A stretch of 64,000 nt of DNA, from the NCBI GenBank assembly GCA_026003475.1, contig BPHJ01000001.1, forward strand, positions 1,363,189 to 1,427,188. The letters run 5' to 3'. This document shows positions 8,520 to 17,176 of this stretch, one piece after another. The notes beneath the pieces are model-generated. The model saw only the letters and a list, made by a program, of their open reading frames with translations. It had not been told where the DNA came from and did not search any database. The translations under genes were made by a program, and so were the position numbers. Source of the stretch: Candidatus Kapaibacterium sp. Its GTDB lineage: Bacteria > Bacteroidota > Ignavibacteria > Kapaibacteriales > NICIL-2. The first letter of the stretch is position 1. Every line of letters begins with the position of its first letter.

Positions 8520-9072
8520 CAAGCAAACGGTTCCACTCTTTCCACCCTTGCCATGCTAAGACCACGAAAATGCCGTACAGGACAACGTAGAGGTGTAGCC
8601 CTCGCGTCCAGTACACAAGGGCGTATGCAGAATCAATGACAATCCAGAGCAACCAATTTTCCAGGTAGCGGTGCGCTTGCATCCACGTAGCAACCAGGCT
8701 TGCGCTTGCTAAGGCTGCATCAATTTCGGGAATAGCTGCGTTCGTCCAGTTCCGGAGCATCGCCGCCCAAACGAGACTGCCACCGATCCAAATCAGCACA
8801 AGACGGGACCATGTTCGCCGTTGTCGAAGAGAGCCAATGGGTTTTGTTTTTGCTTCTGGGGATTGTTTCCACCACAGCCACCATCCATAGCATCCCATCG
8901 CAAAGTACACTCCTTGCAACAGCATATCAGCGTACAAGCGTGCTTCCCAGAACGAAACCGCCTGCAGTGCGACGCTGATATTGCCTGCAACCCAACAGAG
9001 GATATTCCGCCGAATCATCAGCAGCACGTATGCAATGCCGAGCAGCGTTGCTGTCCACTCAACCCACCCCAT
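8494..9072 (-). CDS. pnuC: Nicotinamide riboside transporter PnuC
   Basis: The start is set at ATG 9072 ('MGWVEWTATLLG'), which overlaps the upstream methyltransferase by 14 bases; the longer track ORF is antisense-like sequence inside that gene. The 192-residue protein has about seven hydrophobic segments and the family motifs 'GCYGWWLWW' and 'LENWLLWIVIDS', which line the nicotinamide riboside site in PnuC. It imports the NAD precursor by facilitated diffusion and needs a cytoplasmic NR kinase for trapping. No such kinase is visible in this window. The cinA gene nearby, whose C-terminal domain recycles NMN, also belongs to NAD metabolism. Confidence 0.88.
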   Translation of the reverse strand: MGWVEWTATLLGIAYVLLMIRRNILCWVAGNISVALQAVSFWEARLYADMLLQGVYFAMGCYGWWLWWKQSPEAKTKPIGSLRQRRTWSRLVLIWIGGSLVWAAMLRNWTNAAIPEIDAALASASLVATWMQAHRYLENWLLWIVIDSAYALVYWTRGLHLYVVLYGIFVVLAWQGWKEWNRLLDEYVAAAG

Positions 9073-10231
9073 CACCCGAACGCGATGGTTTGCTTCCAGA
9101 GTAGAGCTCGAATTCGAGCAAACGGCATTCAATGTCAGCATTGAAGAAGAGATGGCGACGGCGTGGTCGTAGCCCGATGTGCTTTGCATTCTCGAGCGTC
9201 GTCAGCACAAATCCACGCATCCCAGTGCAGGCGTGTTTGAACCAATCACCAAGTTGCTTATAAAGCAACGGTATGCTTTGTTCTTCTCCGATCCGAACTC
9301 CGTACGGTGGATTGACAATCACTGTTGCTGGTGGTGCTGGTAAGGGAAGGTGCTGATAATCACAGTGAAAAAACGTAATTGCTTGCTCGACCAAGGCTGC
9401 ACGTGCATTCTCTTTTGCTGCTTCTATTGCAGCGGCATCGTTGTCGCAGGCAAGTATTGCCGATGTTGCTCCGCTGATCGTCGCGCGCGCACGTTCTCGT
9501 TCGTTGTCCCAGCATTCGGGTTGGTACCCTCGCCACTGCATGAATGCAAACCTTGTCCGGTGCAATGATGGCGGAATGTTCTGTGCGAGAAATGCCGCCT
9601 CGATAGCAAGCGTTCCACTCCCACACATTGGAAGCACTAAGGCTTCCGGGAATCTCCACTTTGTTGCGTAGAGAATCGCTGCTGCCAATGTTTCCGATAG
9701 TGGTGCATGCGCTGGATTCTTCCGATACCCTCGTTTGGAGAGCGGTATGCCGCTGGTGTCCACGTAAACCGACACGTGCTCGTTCCGCCAGTAGAGGAAA
9801 ATGACCACACCCTCTCGTCGCCCGTCGCTGTTTGGTCGCTGGCCAAGCCGATTCCGCAAACGATCAGCAATTGCATCCTTGAGCTTTTGACAGGCGTAGA
9901 GTGAATTTCTGATCGAGTCGTTCTGGACCGAAGCAGTCACCGTCACTACCCGCGATGGTAGAATGTGGTCTTCCCACGGAAGGTTTACCGCCCAGCGATA
10001 GAGATCAGCAGCAGTAGAGGCGACACCACTTGCCACAAACAGGAGCACGCGATGCGCACACCGTAACCAGAGGTTGAGACGATACAACGCATCCGTTTCC
10101 CCGACAAGCTCGATTGCAGCATGCCCGCGCTGCAAGGCTTTATACCCGAGCGACTCAATCTCCGCCTGGAGAAACGGGGCAATCCCTTTGGGACAGGTGA
10201 CGATAAACCTCTGCTGCTGGCTCTTACCCAT
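9059..10231 (-). CDS. RlmL-like 23S rRNA guanine-N2 methyltransferase (THUMP + SAM domain)
   Basis: The 390-residue protein has an N-terminal THUMP RNA-binding domain (about residues 5-160) and a Rossmann methyltransferase domain. Visible motifs are 'DTSGIPLSKRGYRK', 'LPMCGSGTLAIEAA' for SAM binding, and 'VIVNPPYGVRIG', the NPPY catalytic motif of N-methylating enzymes. The architecture matches the N-terminal half of E. coli RlmL (m2G2445) and stand-alone YcbY/YpsC-type proteins. Specificity for G2445 is assumed from the family. It overlaps cinA by 8 bases and pnuC by 14 bases, in a packed run on this strand. Confidence 0.88.
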   Translation of the reverse strand: MGKSQQQRFIVTCPKGIAPFLQAEIESLGYKALQRGHAAIELVGETDALYRLNLWLRCAHRVLLFVASGVASTAADLYRWAVNLPWEDHILPSRVVTVTASVQNDSIRNSLYACQKLKDAIADRLRNRLGQRPNSDGRREGVVIFLYWRNEHVSVYVDTSGIPLSKRGYRKNPAHAPLSETLAAAILYATKWRFPEALVLPMCGSGTLAIEAAFLAQNIPPSLHRTRFAFMQWRGYQPECWDNERERARATISGATSAILACDNDAAAIEAAKENARAALVEQAITFFHCDYQHLPLPAPPATVIVNPPYGVRIGEEQSIPLLYKQLGDWFKHACTGMRGFVLTTLENAKHIGLRPRRRHLFFNADIECRLLEFELYSGSKPSRSGDGVG

Positions 10232-11492
10232 CGCATGCTCGAAGACGTTCGATAATCATGAGCATCGCCGCAGCACATGCACGCACGCGATTAGTCTCGC
10301 GATCGGTTCCGAAGGCAAAGCGTCGTGCATCAACACCGCGCTCATCAGCAAGGGCGATCCAGATGGTACCGACTGGTTTCTCATCACTTCCTCCGCTGGG
10401 CCCAGCAATACCCGAGATCGCAACAGCGATATCGCTGCCGTAGGCTGCTCGGACGTAGCGTGCAAGCTCCTCGACAGTCTGCTGGCTAACAGCTCCATAC
10501 TGAGCCAGTGTTTCCGGTCGGACACCCCCAAAGTGGATTTTCACAGCATCCGCATAACAGATCAGACCACCGAGAAAGTAGGAGGAACTTCCGGGAACCG
10601 ACGTGATTTCTGCTCCGAGCATGCCACCGGTGCAGGACTCGGCGACAGCAAGCGTTTTCCCATGAGCGATACACTTGCGATGCAGCACGTCCACTAACCG
10701 TTCATCACGATCAGAGAGCATCGCAGAACCGAGCGCTGGTGCAAGAAGTGAAACTGCATCATCGAGGATGCGGCGGACCTCCGCTCGCTTGCCAACTGCT
10801 CGAAGCCGCAGGCGCACACTCAGTGCCGAAGGAAGAAACGCCAGTTCGACCGTCGAAGGCAATTGTCGTCGGATAGGTTCGATTCGATCCGCAAGCTCCG
10901 ATTCCGGCACGCCTGCAGTCAGGAGAACCCGCTCAGCGACCACATCGCATTCCCTACGCTCCATCGCTGCGGCGATTCGTTCGAAGCCCGACTGCTCCAT
11001 AATCAGCTTCATCTCGCGTGGTACACCAGGCAAGACAATCACTGCTGCACCAGTGGTAGGCTCAAAGTACAATCCGGGTGCTGTTCCCAGTGGGTTGGGA
11101 AGCACCTGCGACGTCGAGGGAACCAAAGCTTGCGAACGCAAGCGCTCGCTGTTCGGATCGCGACCGCGCTCGATTGCATACTGCTCCAGATGTGCAAGGG
11201 TTGGTTCATCGAGCACAAGATGATCACCGAAGAGTTCAATCAGTGCAGCAATAGTGCAGTCATCGTGGGTTGGTCCCAGTCCACCTGTTGTAATGACCAT
11301 ATCGCAGCGCTCGCGAAGGTCAGCCAGCGCTTCGACAATGGTGGGAACATGATCGGGAACAGTACGCTGCTCAACAACAAGTGCACCGAGCGAAACACAG
11401 CGCGCTGCCAACCACGCTGCGTTGGTGTTGAGCGTATCACCGCTGAGCACTTCGTTGCCAATCGAGAGGATGGTGATGCGATAGAGATTCAT
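10224..11492 (-). CDS. cinA: CinA family protein (MoCF domain + NMN amidohydrolase domain)
   Basis: The 422-residue, two-domain CinA architecture is complete. Residues 1-170 form the molybdopterin-binding-like domain with 'ITILSIGNEVLSGDTLNTN' and 'TTGGLGPTHDD'. The C-terminal PncC domain from about residue 260 carries 'VAESCTGGMLGAEITSVPGS' and 'GIAGPSGGSDEKPVGT'. Members deamidate NMN to nicotinate mononucleotide, and the N-terminal domain can hydrolyse ADP-ribose in some homologues. The name refers to competence in Streptococcus and should not be read as a function here. It is separated from rpsA upstream by an intrinsic terminator. Confidence 0.93.
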   Translation of the reverse strand: MNLYRITILSIGNEVLSGDTLNTNAAWLAARCVSLGALVVEQRTVPDHVPTIVEALADLRERCDMVITTGGLGPTHDDCTIAALIELFGDHLVLDEPTLAHLEQYAIERGRDPNSERLRSQALVPSTSQVLPNPLGTAPGLYFEPTTGAAVIVLPGVPREMKLIMEQSGFERIAAAMERRECDVVAERVLLTAGVPESELADRIEPIRRQLPSTVELAFLPSALSVRLRLRAVGKRAEVRRILDDAVSLLAPALGSAMLSDRDERLVDVLHRKCIAHGKTLAVAESCTGGMLGAEITSVPGSSSYFLGGLICYADAVKIHFGGVRPETLAQYGAVSQQTVEELARYVRAAYGSDIAVAISGIAGPSGGSDEKPVGTIWIALADERGVDARRFAFGTDRETNRVRACAAAMLMIIERLRACDG

Positions 11493-11500
11493 ACGCGACT

Positions 11501-11543
11501 AAGAAAAGCAATGCCCGCTGCGAAATTAGTCGCAAGCGGGCAT
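11501..11543 (-). terminator. Intrinsic terminator downstream of rpsA
   Basis: Read on the minus strand, ATGCCCGCT pairs with AGCGGGCAT, and an inner TCGC/GCGA extends the stem to 13 base pairs with one bulged base around a six-base loop. The stem is followed by TGCTTTTCTT. It lies between the rpsA stop (11567) and the cinA start (11492), so rpsA is probably transcribed alone. Confidence 0.8.
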
Positions 11544-11566
11544 GTGGAATGCGTGTATTCAAATGG

Positions 11567-13639
11567 TCAACTGTTCGGCGTGTCGTCTGCTGGCAGATCA
11601 TCCGATGACGGAGCTGCTGTGGAATCGGACGATTGCTGTGGCTGCGCTTCTGCTGCGACTGCACCTGAGTTCTCCGCTGACTCCGAGGGTTGCTCGGCTG
11701 TCGCTTCAGACGAATCGCTCGGTGAACTTGGTGATGGCGCTGCTTCAACCGTCGGAATTGCAGCATCCACGGTCGGTAGATTCATTGGTGGTGGTGGGCT
11801 ACTTGGCAGCGCGCTCAGTGCATCAATCGGAGTGAATGCGTATTCATCTGCTCCAGGTACTGGGTGCGCTTGGTTGTACGCTCGGATTGCTTCCTCCCCT
11901 TTGTCGCGGAGTGCATCAACGGCAGAAAGTACGATCCGCTTATCTTCGTCATGGAACTCGACAACCTTCAGCGGCAGCACATCGCCAATGGCAAAGTAGT
12001 CGGCGATGGTTTTGACCGGTGCAAACGACAAGTGCGATGCGGGAACAAATCCCTCCACTCCTTCTGGCAATTCTACGACGACGCCTTTGTCCACAATCCG
12101 GAGGATTTTGCCTTCCGTAAGATTGCCGGGCACGAAGCGGTCAGCGTAGATTTCCCATGGGTTCTCGGTCACTTGTTTATGCCCAAGCGAGATCCGGCGC
12201 TGTTCAGCATCGAGTGCAAGCACCACAACATCGAGCGGATCCCCGCGGCGAACCATTTCACCGGGATGGCGGATTTTTTTCGTCCACGATAGGTCGCCGA
12301 TGTGGACCAAGCCCTCGACACCAGGCTCGAGTTCAACAAAAACACCATAGTTGGTGATATTGCGGACGATGCCTTTGTGCACAGAACCAACCGGATACTT
12401 GGCCACAATTTGGTTCCATGGATCGGGTTGAAGTTGCTTGATCCCAAGCGCCAGTTTGCGATTTTCCTTATCAATACTCAACACCACTGCTTCGATGACT
12501 TGCCCCAAGGACACAAGCTGCGAGGGGTGTTTGATGTGCTGTGTCCAGGACATTTCGCTAATGTGGATGAGTCCTTCGATGCCCTTTTCAATTTCAATGA
12601 AGGCACCGTAGTCGGTGATGCTCACCACGCGACCGGTGACCTTTGTCCCTGGTTGGTACTTGTCGCCGATCTGCTCCCACGGATGCGGGGTGAGTTGTTT
12701 CATCCCGAGCGAAATCCGCTTTTTCGCATCGTCGAAGTCGAGGACGACCACTTTGACCTTTTCGTCGAGGCTGACAACTTCAGACGGATGATTGACCCGT
12801 CCCCACGACAAATCCGTAATGTGCACCAACCCATCAACACCGCCCAAGTCAATGAACACACCAAAGTCGGCAATTGCCTTGACGTGCCCTTCGAGGACAA
12901 GTCCGCGCTCGAGCATGTTGAGAATGCGCTGCCGTTGTTCCTGGATTTGCTCTTCGAGCAGAACCTTGTGGCTGACAACAACATTTTCGCTGGGGTTGTT
13001 GACTTTGACCACTCGAACATCGAGTGTTTTGCCGATCCAGGCGTCGAAATCCCGAACTGGGCGCATATCCACCTGCGAACCGGGCAAGAATGCTTCGATC
13101 CCGAGCAGATCCACGACGAAGCCACCCTTGATGCGACGCAGAATGCGAACATTGACAATTTCCTGCTTCTCGTAGAGCTCGACGATCTGTTGCCAGGTCT
13201 TCATGAAATCCGCACGACGACGAGACAGAACAAGACGCCCTTGACTGTCTTCGAGCCGATCGACAAAAACATCAATTTCATCTCCCACGCGGAGGGTATC
13301 GGCTGCTTCGCTGAACTCAGCGCGTGGTATTACGCCCAGCGATTTGAAGCCAACATCTACCCAGATTTCGTCTTTGGTGATAGCAGTGATCTTCCCGTGG
13401 ACCATCTCGTCTTCTTTGATTTGCCGAGTCCGCTGCTGGATCATCTCGGCAAAGGTTCCATCGTCTATTCCGGGAATGGGAATATCGCCCTCAAGAATTG
13501 CTGCTAGAACCGACTTCGACGTTCGGCGAGCGCGGTGCTCACCCTGCTCCGGTTCGATAGTTTGCGTATTGTCCTGGCGTTGCTCGCCGGACCCAGTATC
13601 GGGATTTTGGGTCATTGGCAGATCGGCAGTTTCCGTCAT
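11567..13639 (-). CDS. rpsA: 30S ribosomal protein S1
   Basis: The start is fixed at ATG 13639 ('MTETADLPM') by a strong AAGGAG eight bases upstream; the longer ORF is rejected. The 690-residue protein has an acidic N-terminal lead of about 75 residues and six S1 (OB-fold) RNA-binding repeats, each with a 'V.G.V..I..yGaFVel..gveGLvHiS' pattern, for example 'DYGAFIEIEKGIEGLIHISE' and 'NYGVFVELEPGVEGLVHIGD'. S1 brings mRNA to the 30S subunit, which matters where Shine-Dalgarno sequences are weak, as for most genes here. The C-terminal 90 residues are low-complexity Pro, Ser, Ala and Glu. Its leader is about 100 bases long and a -7-like element lies at 13741-13748. Confidence 0.96.
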   Translation of the reverse strand: MTETADLPMTQNPDTGSGEQRQDNTQTIEPEQGEHRARRTSKSVLAAILEGDIPIPGIDDGTFAEMIQQRTRQIKEDEMVHGKITAITKDEIWVDVGFKSLGVIPRAEFSEAADTLRVGDEIDVFVDRLEDSQGRLVLSRRRADFMKTWQQIVELYEKQEIVNVRILRRIKGGFVVDLLGIEAFLPGSQVDMRPVRDFDAWIGKTLDVRVVKVNNPSENVVVSHKVLLEEQIQEQRQRILNMLERGLVLEGHVKAIADFGVFIDLGGVDGLVHITDLSWGRVNHPSEVVSLDEKVKVVVLDFDDAKKRISLGMKQLTPHPWEQIGDKYQPGTKVTGRVVSITDYGAFIEIEKGIEGLIHISEMSWTQHIKHPSQLVSLGQVIEAVVLSIDKENRKLALGIKQLQPDPWNQIVAKYPVGSVHKGIVRNITNYGVFVELEPGVEGLVHIGDLSWTKKIRHPGEMVRRGDPLDVVVLALDAEQRRISLGHKQVTENPWEIYADRFVPGNLTEGKILRIVDKGVVVELPEGVEGFVPASHLSFAPVKTIADYFAIGDVLPLKVVEFHDEDKRIVLSAVDALRDKGEEAIRAYNQAHPVPGADEYAFTPIDALSALPSSPPPPMNLPTVDAAIPTVEAAPSPSSPSDSSEATAEQPSESAENSGAVAAEAQPQQSSDSTAAPSSDDLPADDTPNS

Positions 13640-13740
13640 GCACATCTCCTTCGGTTTGCAACAGAGCATGGACGCCGCACTCGCCCACCTTCGTTGCAAC
13701 CGCAATTAGTGGAACGAATACACACGTGCGGATTGGAGCG

Positions 13741-13748
13741 CAAAAATA
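13741..13748 (-). promoter_or_regulatory. Putative -7 promoter element TATTTTTG upstream of rpsA
   Basis: On the minus strand TATTTTTG fits TAnnTTTG. It lies about 100 bases before the rpsA start, implying a long leader that could host S1 autoregulation (inference). No TTG is found at the expected 19-22 base spacing, so only the -7 half is supported. Confidence 0.4.
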
Positions 13749-13795
13749 CGACACCGCTGTAATTTTACGCCGACGGAACGATAGCTTCCTCCGCA

Positions 13796-14884
13796 ATGCG
13801 CATACTGGATCGCTACATCCTCACCGCAACTGTTGCAAGTATGCTCTTCGCCTTGCTGGCGCTTTCGTTGGTGTTCATAGTGGTCAACCTGATCGAAAGC
13901 CTCGACCGTTTCATAGACCAGCGAGCCAACATTGGTATCATCGTCGGCTACTACCTGTACTTTCTGCCAGAAATCATCAAACTCCTACTTCCGGTGACCG
14001 TGCTGGTTGGAACGCTCTTCGTCGTTGGTAAGCTAACCGACAACTACGAAACAACGGCGATGAAAAGCGCGGGAATTAGCCTGTACCGGTTGATGCTGCC
14101 GCTCCTGCTGCTAAGTGCCGTGATTGCTGCAGGGCACCTCTACTTCAATGGATGGGTTGTTCCCCGCGTCCTAACAAAGAAGTTTGCAATCGAGCGTCAA
14201 TACCTTGGCAGAAATACGGGAGGAATGCAAGAACAACTCTATGGTCTCTACTTACGGGATACACCCGGCCGCATCGTTTCGATTGGTTCCTACAACCTGC
14301 AGACCGCATGCGGCACCGATCTCAGCATCGAAGTCTATCGCGACGAGCAGTATCCTCACCTGCAGCAACGACTCGATGCTCGGCGCTTTTGTTGGGATTC
14401 CGTGACGCGGTCATGGCATGCAGAAGAATGCTTTCTCCGAACAGTAACGGGCACAACGCTGCAGACAACGTATCTGCCGACAATGACCCTTACCCTTGCT
14501 ACTGACCACCACCGTCTGGCCACACTGCAGCGTTCACTGGAAGAGATGACCTACACCGAACAAGCCGACTATATCGCTTTTCTTCGACAGGGAGGACGTA
14601 ACACTCGTCAGCTCGACATTGCCCATGCCGGCGACTATGCTTTCCCTTTTGCGAATATCCTCGTTGTCGCAATAGCTGCACCTTTTGCCTCTGTCAAGAA
14701 ACGGAGTGGACTGGCAGCAAATATCGCCGCCGCAATGACCCTGACATTTCTGTACTTGGTATTGACCAAAATTTTTCAGGCAATTGGGATTGAAACACCC
14801 CTTTCACCAACCATCGTCGGTTGGAGTGCCAATATTGTGTTCAGCGTTATCGCAGCTATTGTCCTTGTCCGAACACCAACCTAA
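13796..14884 (+). CDS. LptF/LptG (YjgP/YjgQ) family permease
   Basis: The 362-residue protein has the LptF/LptG layout: helices near residues 10-30, 55-80 and 100-120, a central periplasmic beta-jellyroll-like domain of roughly 150 residues, and three helices at the C-terminus. The first segment 'MRILDRYILTATVASMLFALLAL' matches the conserved start of the family. These permeases pair with LptB to extract lipopolysaccharide from the inner membrane. It is transcribed divergently from rpsA and followed 19 bases later by the GldL-like gene. Whether it is the LptF or the LptG paralogue is not decidable here. Confidence 0.88.
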   Translation: MRILDRYILTATVASMLFALLALSLVFIVVNLIESLDRFIDQRANIGIIVGYYLYFLPEIIKLLLPVTVLVGTLFVVGKLTDNYETTAMKSAGISLYRLMLPLLLLSAVIAAGHLYFNGWVVPRVLTKKFAIERQYLGRNTGGMQEQLYGLYLRDTPGRIVSIGSYNLQTACGTDLSIEVYRDEQYPHLQQRLDARRFCWDSVTRSWHAEECFLRTVTGTTLQTTYLPTMTLTLATDHHRLATLQRSLEEMTYTEQADYIAFLRQGGRNTRQLDIAHAGDYAFPFANILVVAIAAPFASVKKRSGLAANIAAAMTLTFLYLVLTKIFQAIGIETPLSPTIVGWSANIVFSVIAAIVLVRTPT

Positions 14885-14903
14885 CCACTCCCGCAGGTAA
14901 TCA

Positions 14904-15701
14904 ATGCCCGAACTGATTTCGCTTGCTTCACCGGAGGGACGGAGATTGTACCGGCAACTGTATTCGACACTGCGCACCGAGCAGCAGCGTGGCGCAGGCG
15001 AAACGCTCCGCATCCTCTGGCAAGTTGCAACTGGCGCCCGCACAGTGCAAGAGTATAGCAGCAACGACATTACCATCCGTTACCCATTAGGGCTCCTTGC
15101 AGGCACACGACTTTGGCTTGAGGAAATTGTCAGCCGGTACTACTACTCAACAGTCCTGTCGTTCGTGTACGGAGGTGCAGCGATCCTGCTGGTTGTCATC
15201 GGACTACGCCGCTTTTCGTCGAGCATCAGCGATACGGTGGTTCTCCTCAGCGTTGGATTGGAAGCACTCCTGCTCCTGCTGCTGTTCACGGTGATGTTTT
15301 TTAGTCCTGCTGAGGATCACGACCCCCACACAGCCGCCATCGGTGAACTTCTCAGTGAAGTTGGGGAGATCGGGCGTGACTATGCCATCGTGCTCCATCA
15401 ATTGGAAACCACGACCACCGCAATCACCGAACTGGTCAGCCAGACAACTCGTCTTGCAGCAGCAGCAGAACAAGCAGCTCAAGCCGCCAGCGCCGCAACA
15501 TCCCCTTCGCCGGCACTGGTCGAACATCTTCGCTCGGTCAATGATGCACTCGATCAATTGCGCACCCGCATCGAGATGCTTGCTGACGCCGTTGGTGCTA
15601 TCAAACAGGACCGTATCGAGCATGCCGTCCGCACGCAGCTTGCACAGTTGCTGGAAGCGCGGATCAGCGATCGCTCACCATCTGCTCCCCCACAGCACTG
15701 A
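14904..15701 (+). CDS. GldL-like T9SS motor component (two-helix membrane protein with coiled coil)
   Basis: The 265-residue protein carries two transmembrane helices at about 80-130, separated by a very short loop. The first is 'VYGGAAILLVVIGLRRF' and the second 'LSVGLEALLLLLLFTVMFF', with a single buried Glu; the segment ends 'SPAEDHD'. GldL of the type IX secretion and gliding motor has exactly this pattern: two helices, an intramembrane Glu used in proton flow, and a long cytoplasmic helical tail. Residues 140-250 are Ala/Gln/Thr-rich coiled coil, again as in GldL. An 80-residue N-terminal extension precedes the first helix and is not usual for GldL. The adjacent GldM-like gene supports the call, but identity is low by eye. 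Confidence 0.55.
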   Translation: MPELISLASPEGRRLYRQLYSTLRTEQQRGAGETLRILWQVATGARTVQEYSSNDITIRYPLGLLAGTRLWLEEIVSRYYYSTVLSFVYGGAAILLVVIGLRRFSSSISDTVVLLSVGLEALLLLLLFTVMFFSPAEDHDPHTAAIGELLSEVGEIGRDYAIVLHQLETTTTAITELVSQTTRLAAAAEQAAQAASAATSPSPALVEHLRSVNDALDQLRTRIEMLADAVGAIKQDRIEHAVRTQLAQLLEARISDRSPSAPPQH

Positions 15702-17176
15702 TGCGCCGCCGTGGTATCGAAATCTATTTTGTTCTGTACTTAGCAGCGCTGATGCTGCTGCTCTCGGACTCACCGAAGCAGGAACGGGAGCTTGCAAGCA
15801 CCGCCCTGCGCAATCTGCTCGCTTCCACGTTTAACTTGATCGCTGAAAAACCCACCCTCCTCTGCCGAGCACTCGTGGAGCGCGATTCGCTTGCCTTTCT
15901 TCACTTCGACAGCACCAACACCATCATCCCGACGGGATTTGTTGACAGCATCCACTACCGCATCATTGCCGACGATCAAGCGACAAACCAGCAGCGACCA
16001 CTTGCTATCGGTACACCGACGCGGGTAGGGAACATTCTCTTCACCATCGAGCAAATTGGGCAAGCGCTGCGCTTTCGCTGGACCCCTACATCTGCCCAGC
16101 CAAGCCCGCGGTTGTTCCGCATCCACATCGAGGCGACAGCACTGCCACAACTTCCGCCAACACTTCCCCCTGACCAACGCCAGCAACTTTCGCTTCTGTT
16201 AAGCCAGAGTGACCAGCGACTGCAGAGCCAGACTTCGTTCATCGTTGGCTATCTGCCGCAGCAACCTGCAGTGGAACAAGCACCGCCCCAGCCATTGGAC
16301 AGCACCATCATTGCACGGTTGGAAGAACTCGTTGCCCAACGGCAACCGCAACCCCAGCTCGGAAGCTTTGCTCTTGTACCAGAGCACACAACCATTGGCA
16401 CGCTCCCCTACGTCCAATGGGAAAATCGCATCGCCGTGTATGGGGCATCGCCCTTGCGTGACATTGCTGCTCCACCACAAGTGAGCGGACTACCGTCGGC
16501 TTTCGTCACGATCGAGGGGAATACCATCGTCGTCCGGAGCATCAGCACACAGGCATCCAGCGCAAACGTCAACGTCCGTCTTACCCGCCGAGATGGAGTC
16601 GAAGCAAGCACCACGTTCAGTGTCATCACCTATCCACTCCAGCCACCGATACTCCCCACCGTCATGCATCCAGGCATCGAGTACCGTTTCCTTCCCAATC
16701 TGTCGAATCTTTCGGGCATTGATACACGTGCACTGCTCCGCGATGAGCAGAACGTCATTCGTGCCAGCAGCAGTGGGGAGCCGATGACCTTCACGCCTGC
16801 GCTGAGCGACACCGGACGCTTGTTTTACTTCGAACGGTATGCCGGGAAAGAGCGGATCGGTCAGGTCATCACCATCCCATGTGAAATGTATCCAGCGCCA
16901 GAAATCCTCAGCGTCCGCCGTGATGGTGAGCGTTCGTTCGTGGTTGTCTGTCGGGGGTACGGCTTGGCAACCGACGGACGCTCGCGCCTACGGCTCGACC
17001 TGGATCCATCGAACGGAGCGCGCGTCCAAGAACTCTACGGCGACTACACCTATGATGAGGACCTCCACGCCCGGGTGCAACACTTTCGGCTCACCCTGAT
17101 TGGTGGGGCATCGCTCAAAATTGCCGCTGTCAATGGATACCAACGGCGTTCTCCCTGGCGAGACCTACCGCAGTAA
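15701..17176 (+). CDS. GldM-like periplasmic T9SS motor component
   Basis: The 491-residue protein starts with one transmembrane helix ('YFVLYLAALMLLL') after three Arg residues and is otherwise periplasmic. GldM has the same topology, about 515 residues, and is always encoded after GldL. The second half contains beta-rich segments resembling GldM D3/D4: 'RIAVYGASPLRDIAAPPQV', then 'AFVTIEGNTIVVRSISTQA' and a C-terminal domain beginning 'APEILSVRRDGERSFVV'. The start overlaps the preceding stop (TGATG). The 3' end overlaps mltG by 12 bases. The assignment rests on synteny, topology and weak motif similarity; an unrelated secreted protein remains possible. Confidence 0.5.
   Translation: MRRRGIEIYFVLYLAALMLLLSDSPKQERELASTALRNLLASTFNLIAEKPTLLCRALVERDSLAFLHFDSTNTIIPTGFVDSIHYRIIADDQATNQQRPLAIGTPTRVGNILFTIEQIGQALRFRWTPTSAQPSPRLFRIHIEATALPQLPPTLPPDQRQQLSLLLSQSDQRLQSQTSFIVGYLPQQPAVEQAPPQPLDSTIIARLEELVAQRQPQPQLGSFALVPEHTTIGTLPYVQWENRIAVYGASPLRDIAAPPQVSGLPSAFVTIEGNTIVVRSISTQASSANVNVRLTRRDGVEASTTFSVITYPLQPPILPTVMHPGIEYRFLPNLSNLSGIDTRALLRDEQNVIRASSSGEPMTFTPALSDTGRLFYFERYAGKERIGQVITIPCEMYPAPEILSVRRDGERSFVVVCRGYGLATDGRSRLRLDLDPSNGARVQELYGDYTYDEDLHARVQHFRLTLIGGASLKIAAVNGYQRRSPWRDLPQ

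Noticed and set aside
12302-13507. 401-residue plus-strand ORF
   Set aside because: It is antisense to rpsA, where six S1 repeats are clear.
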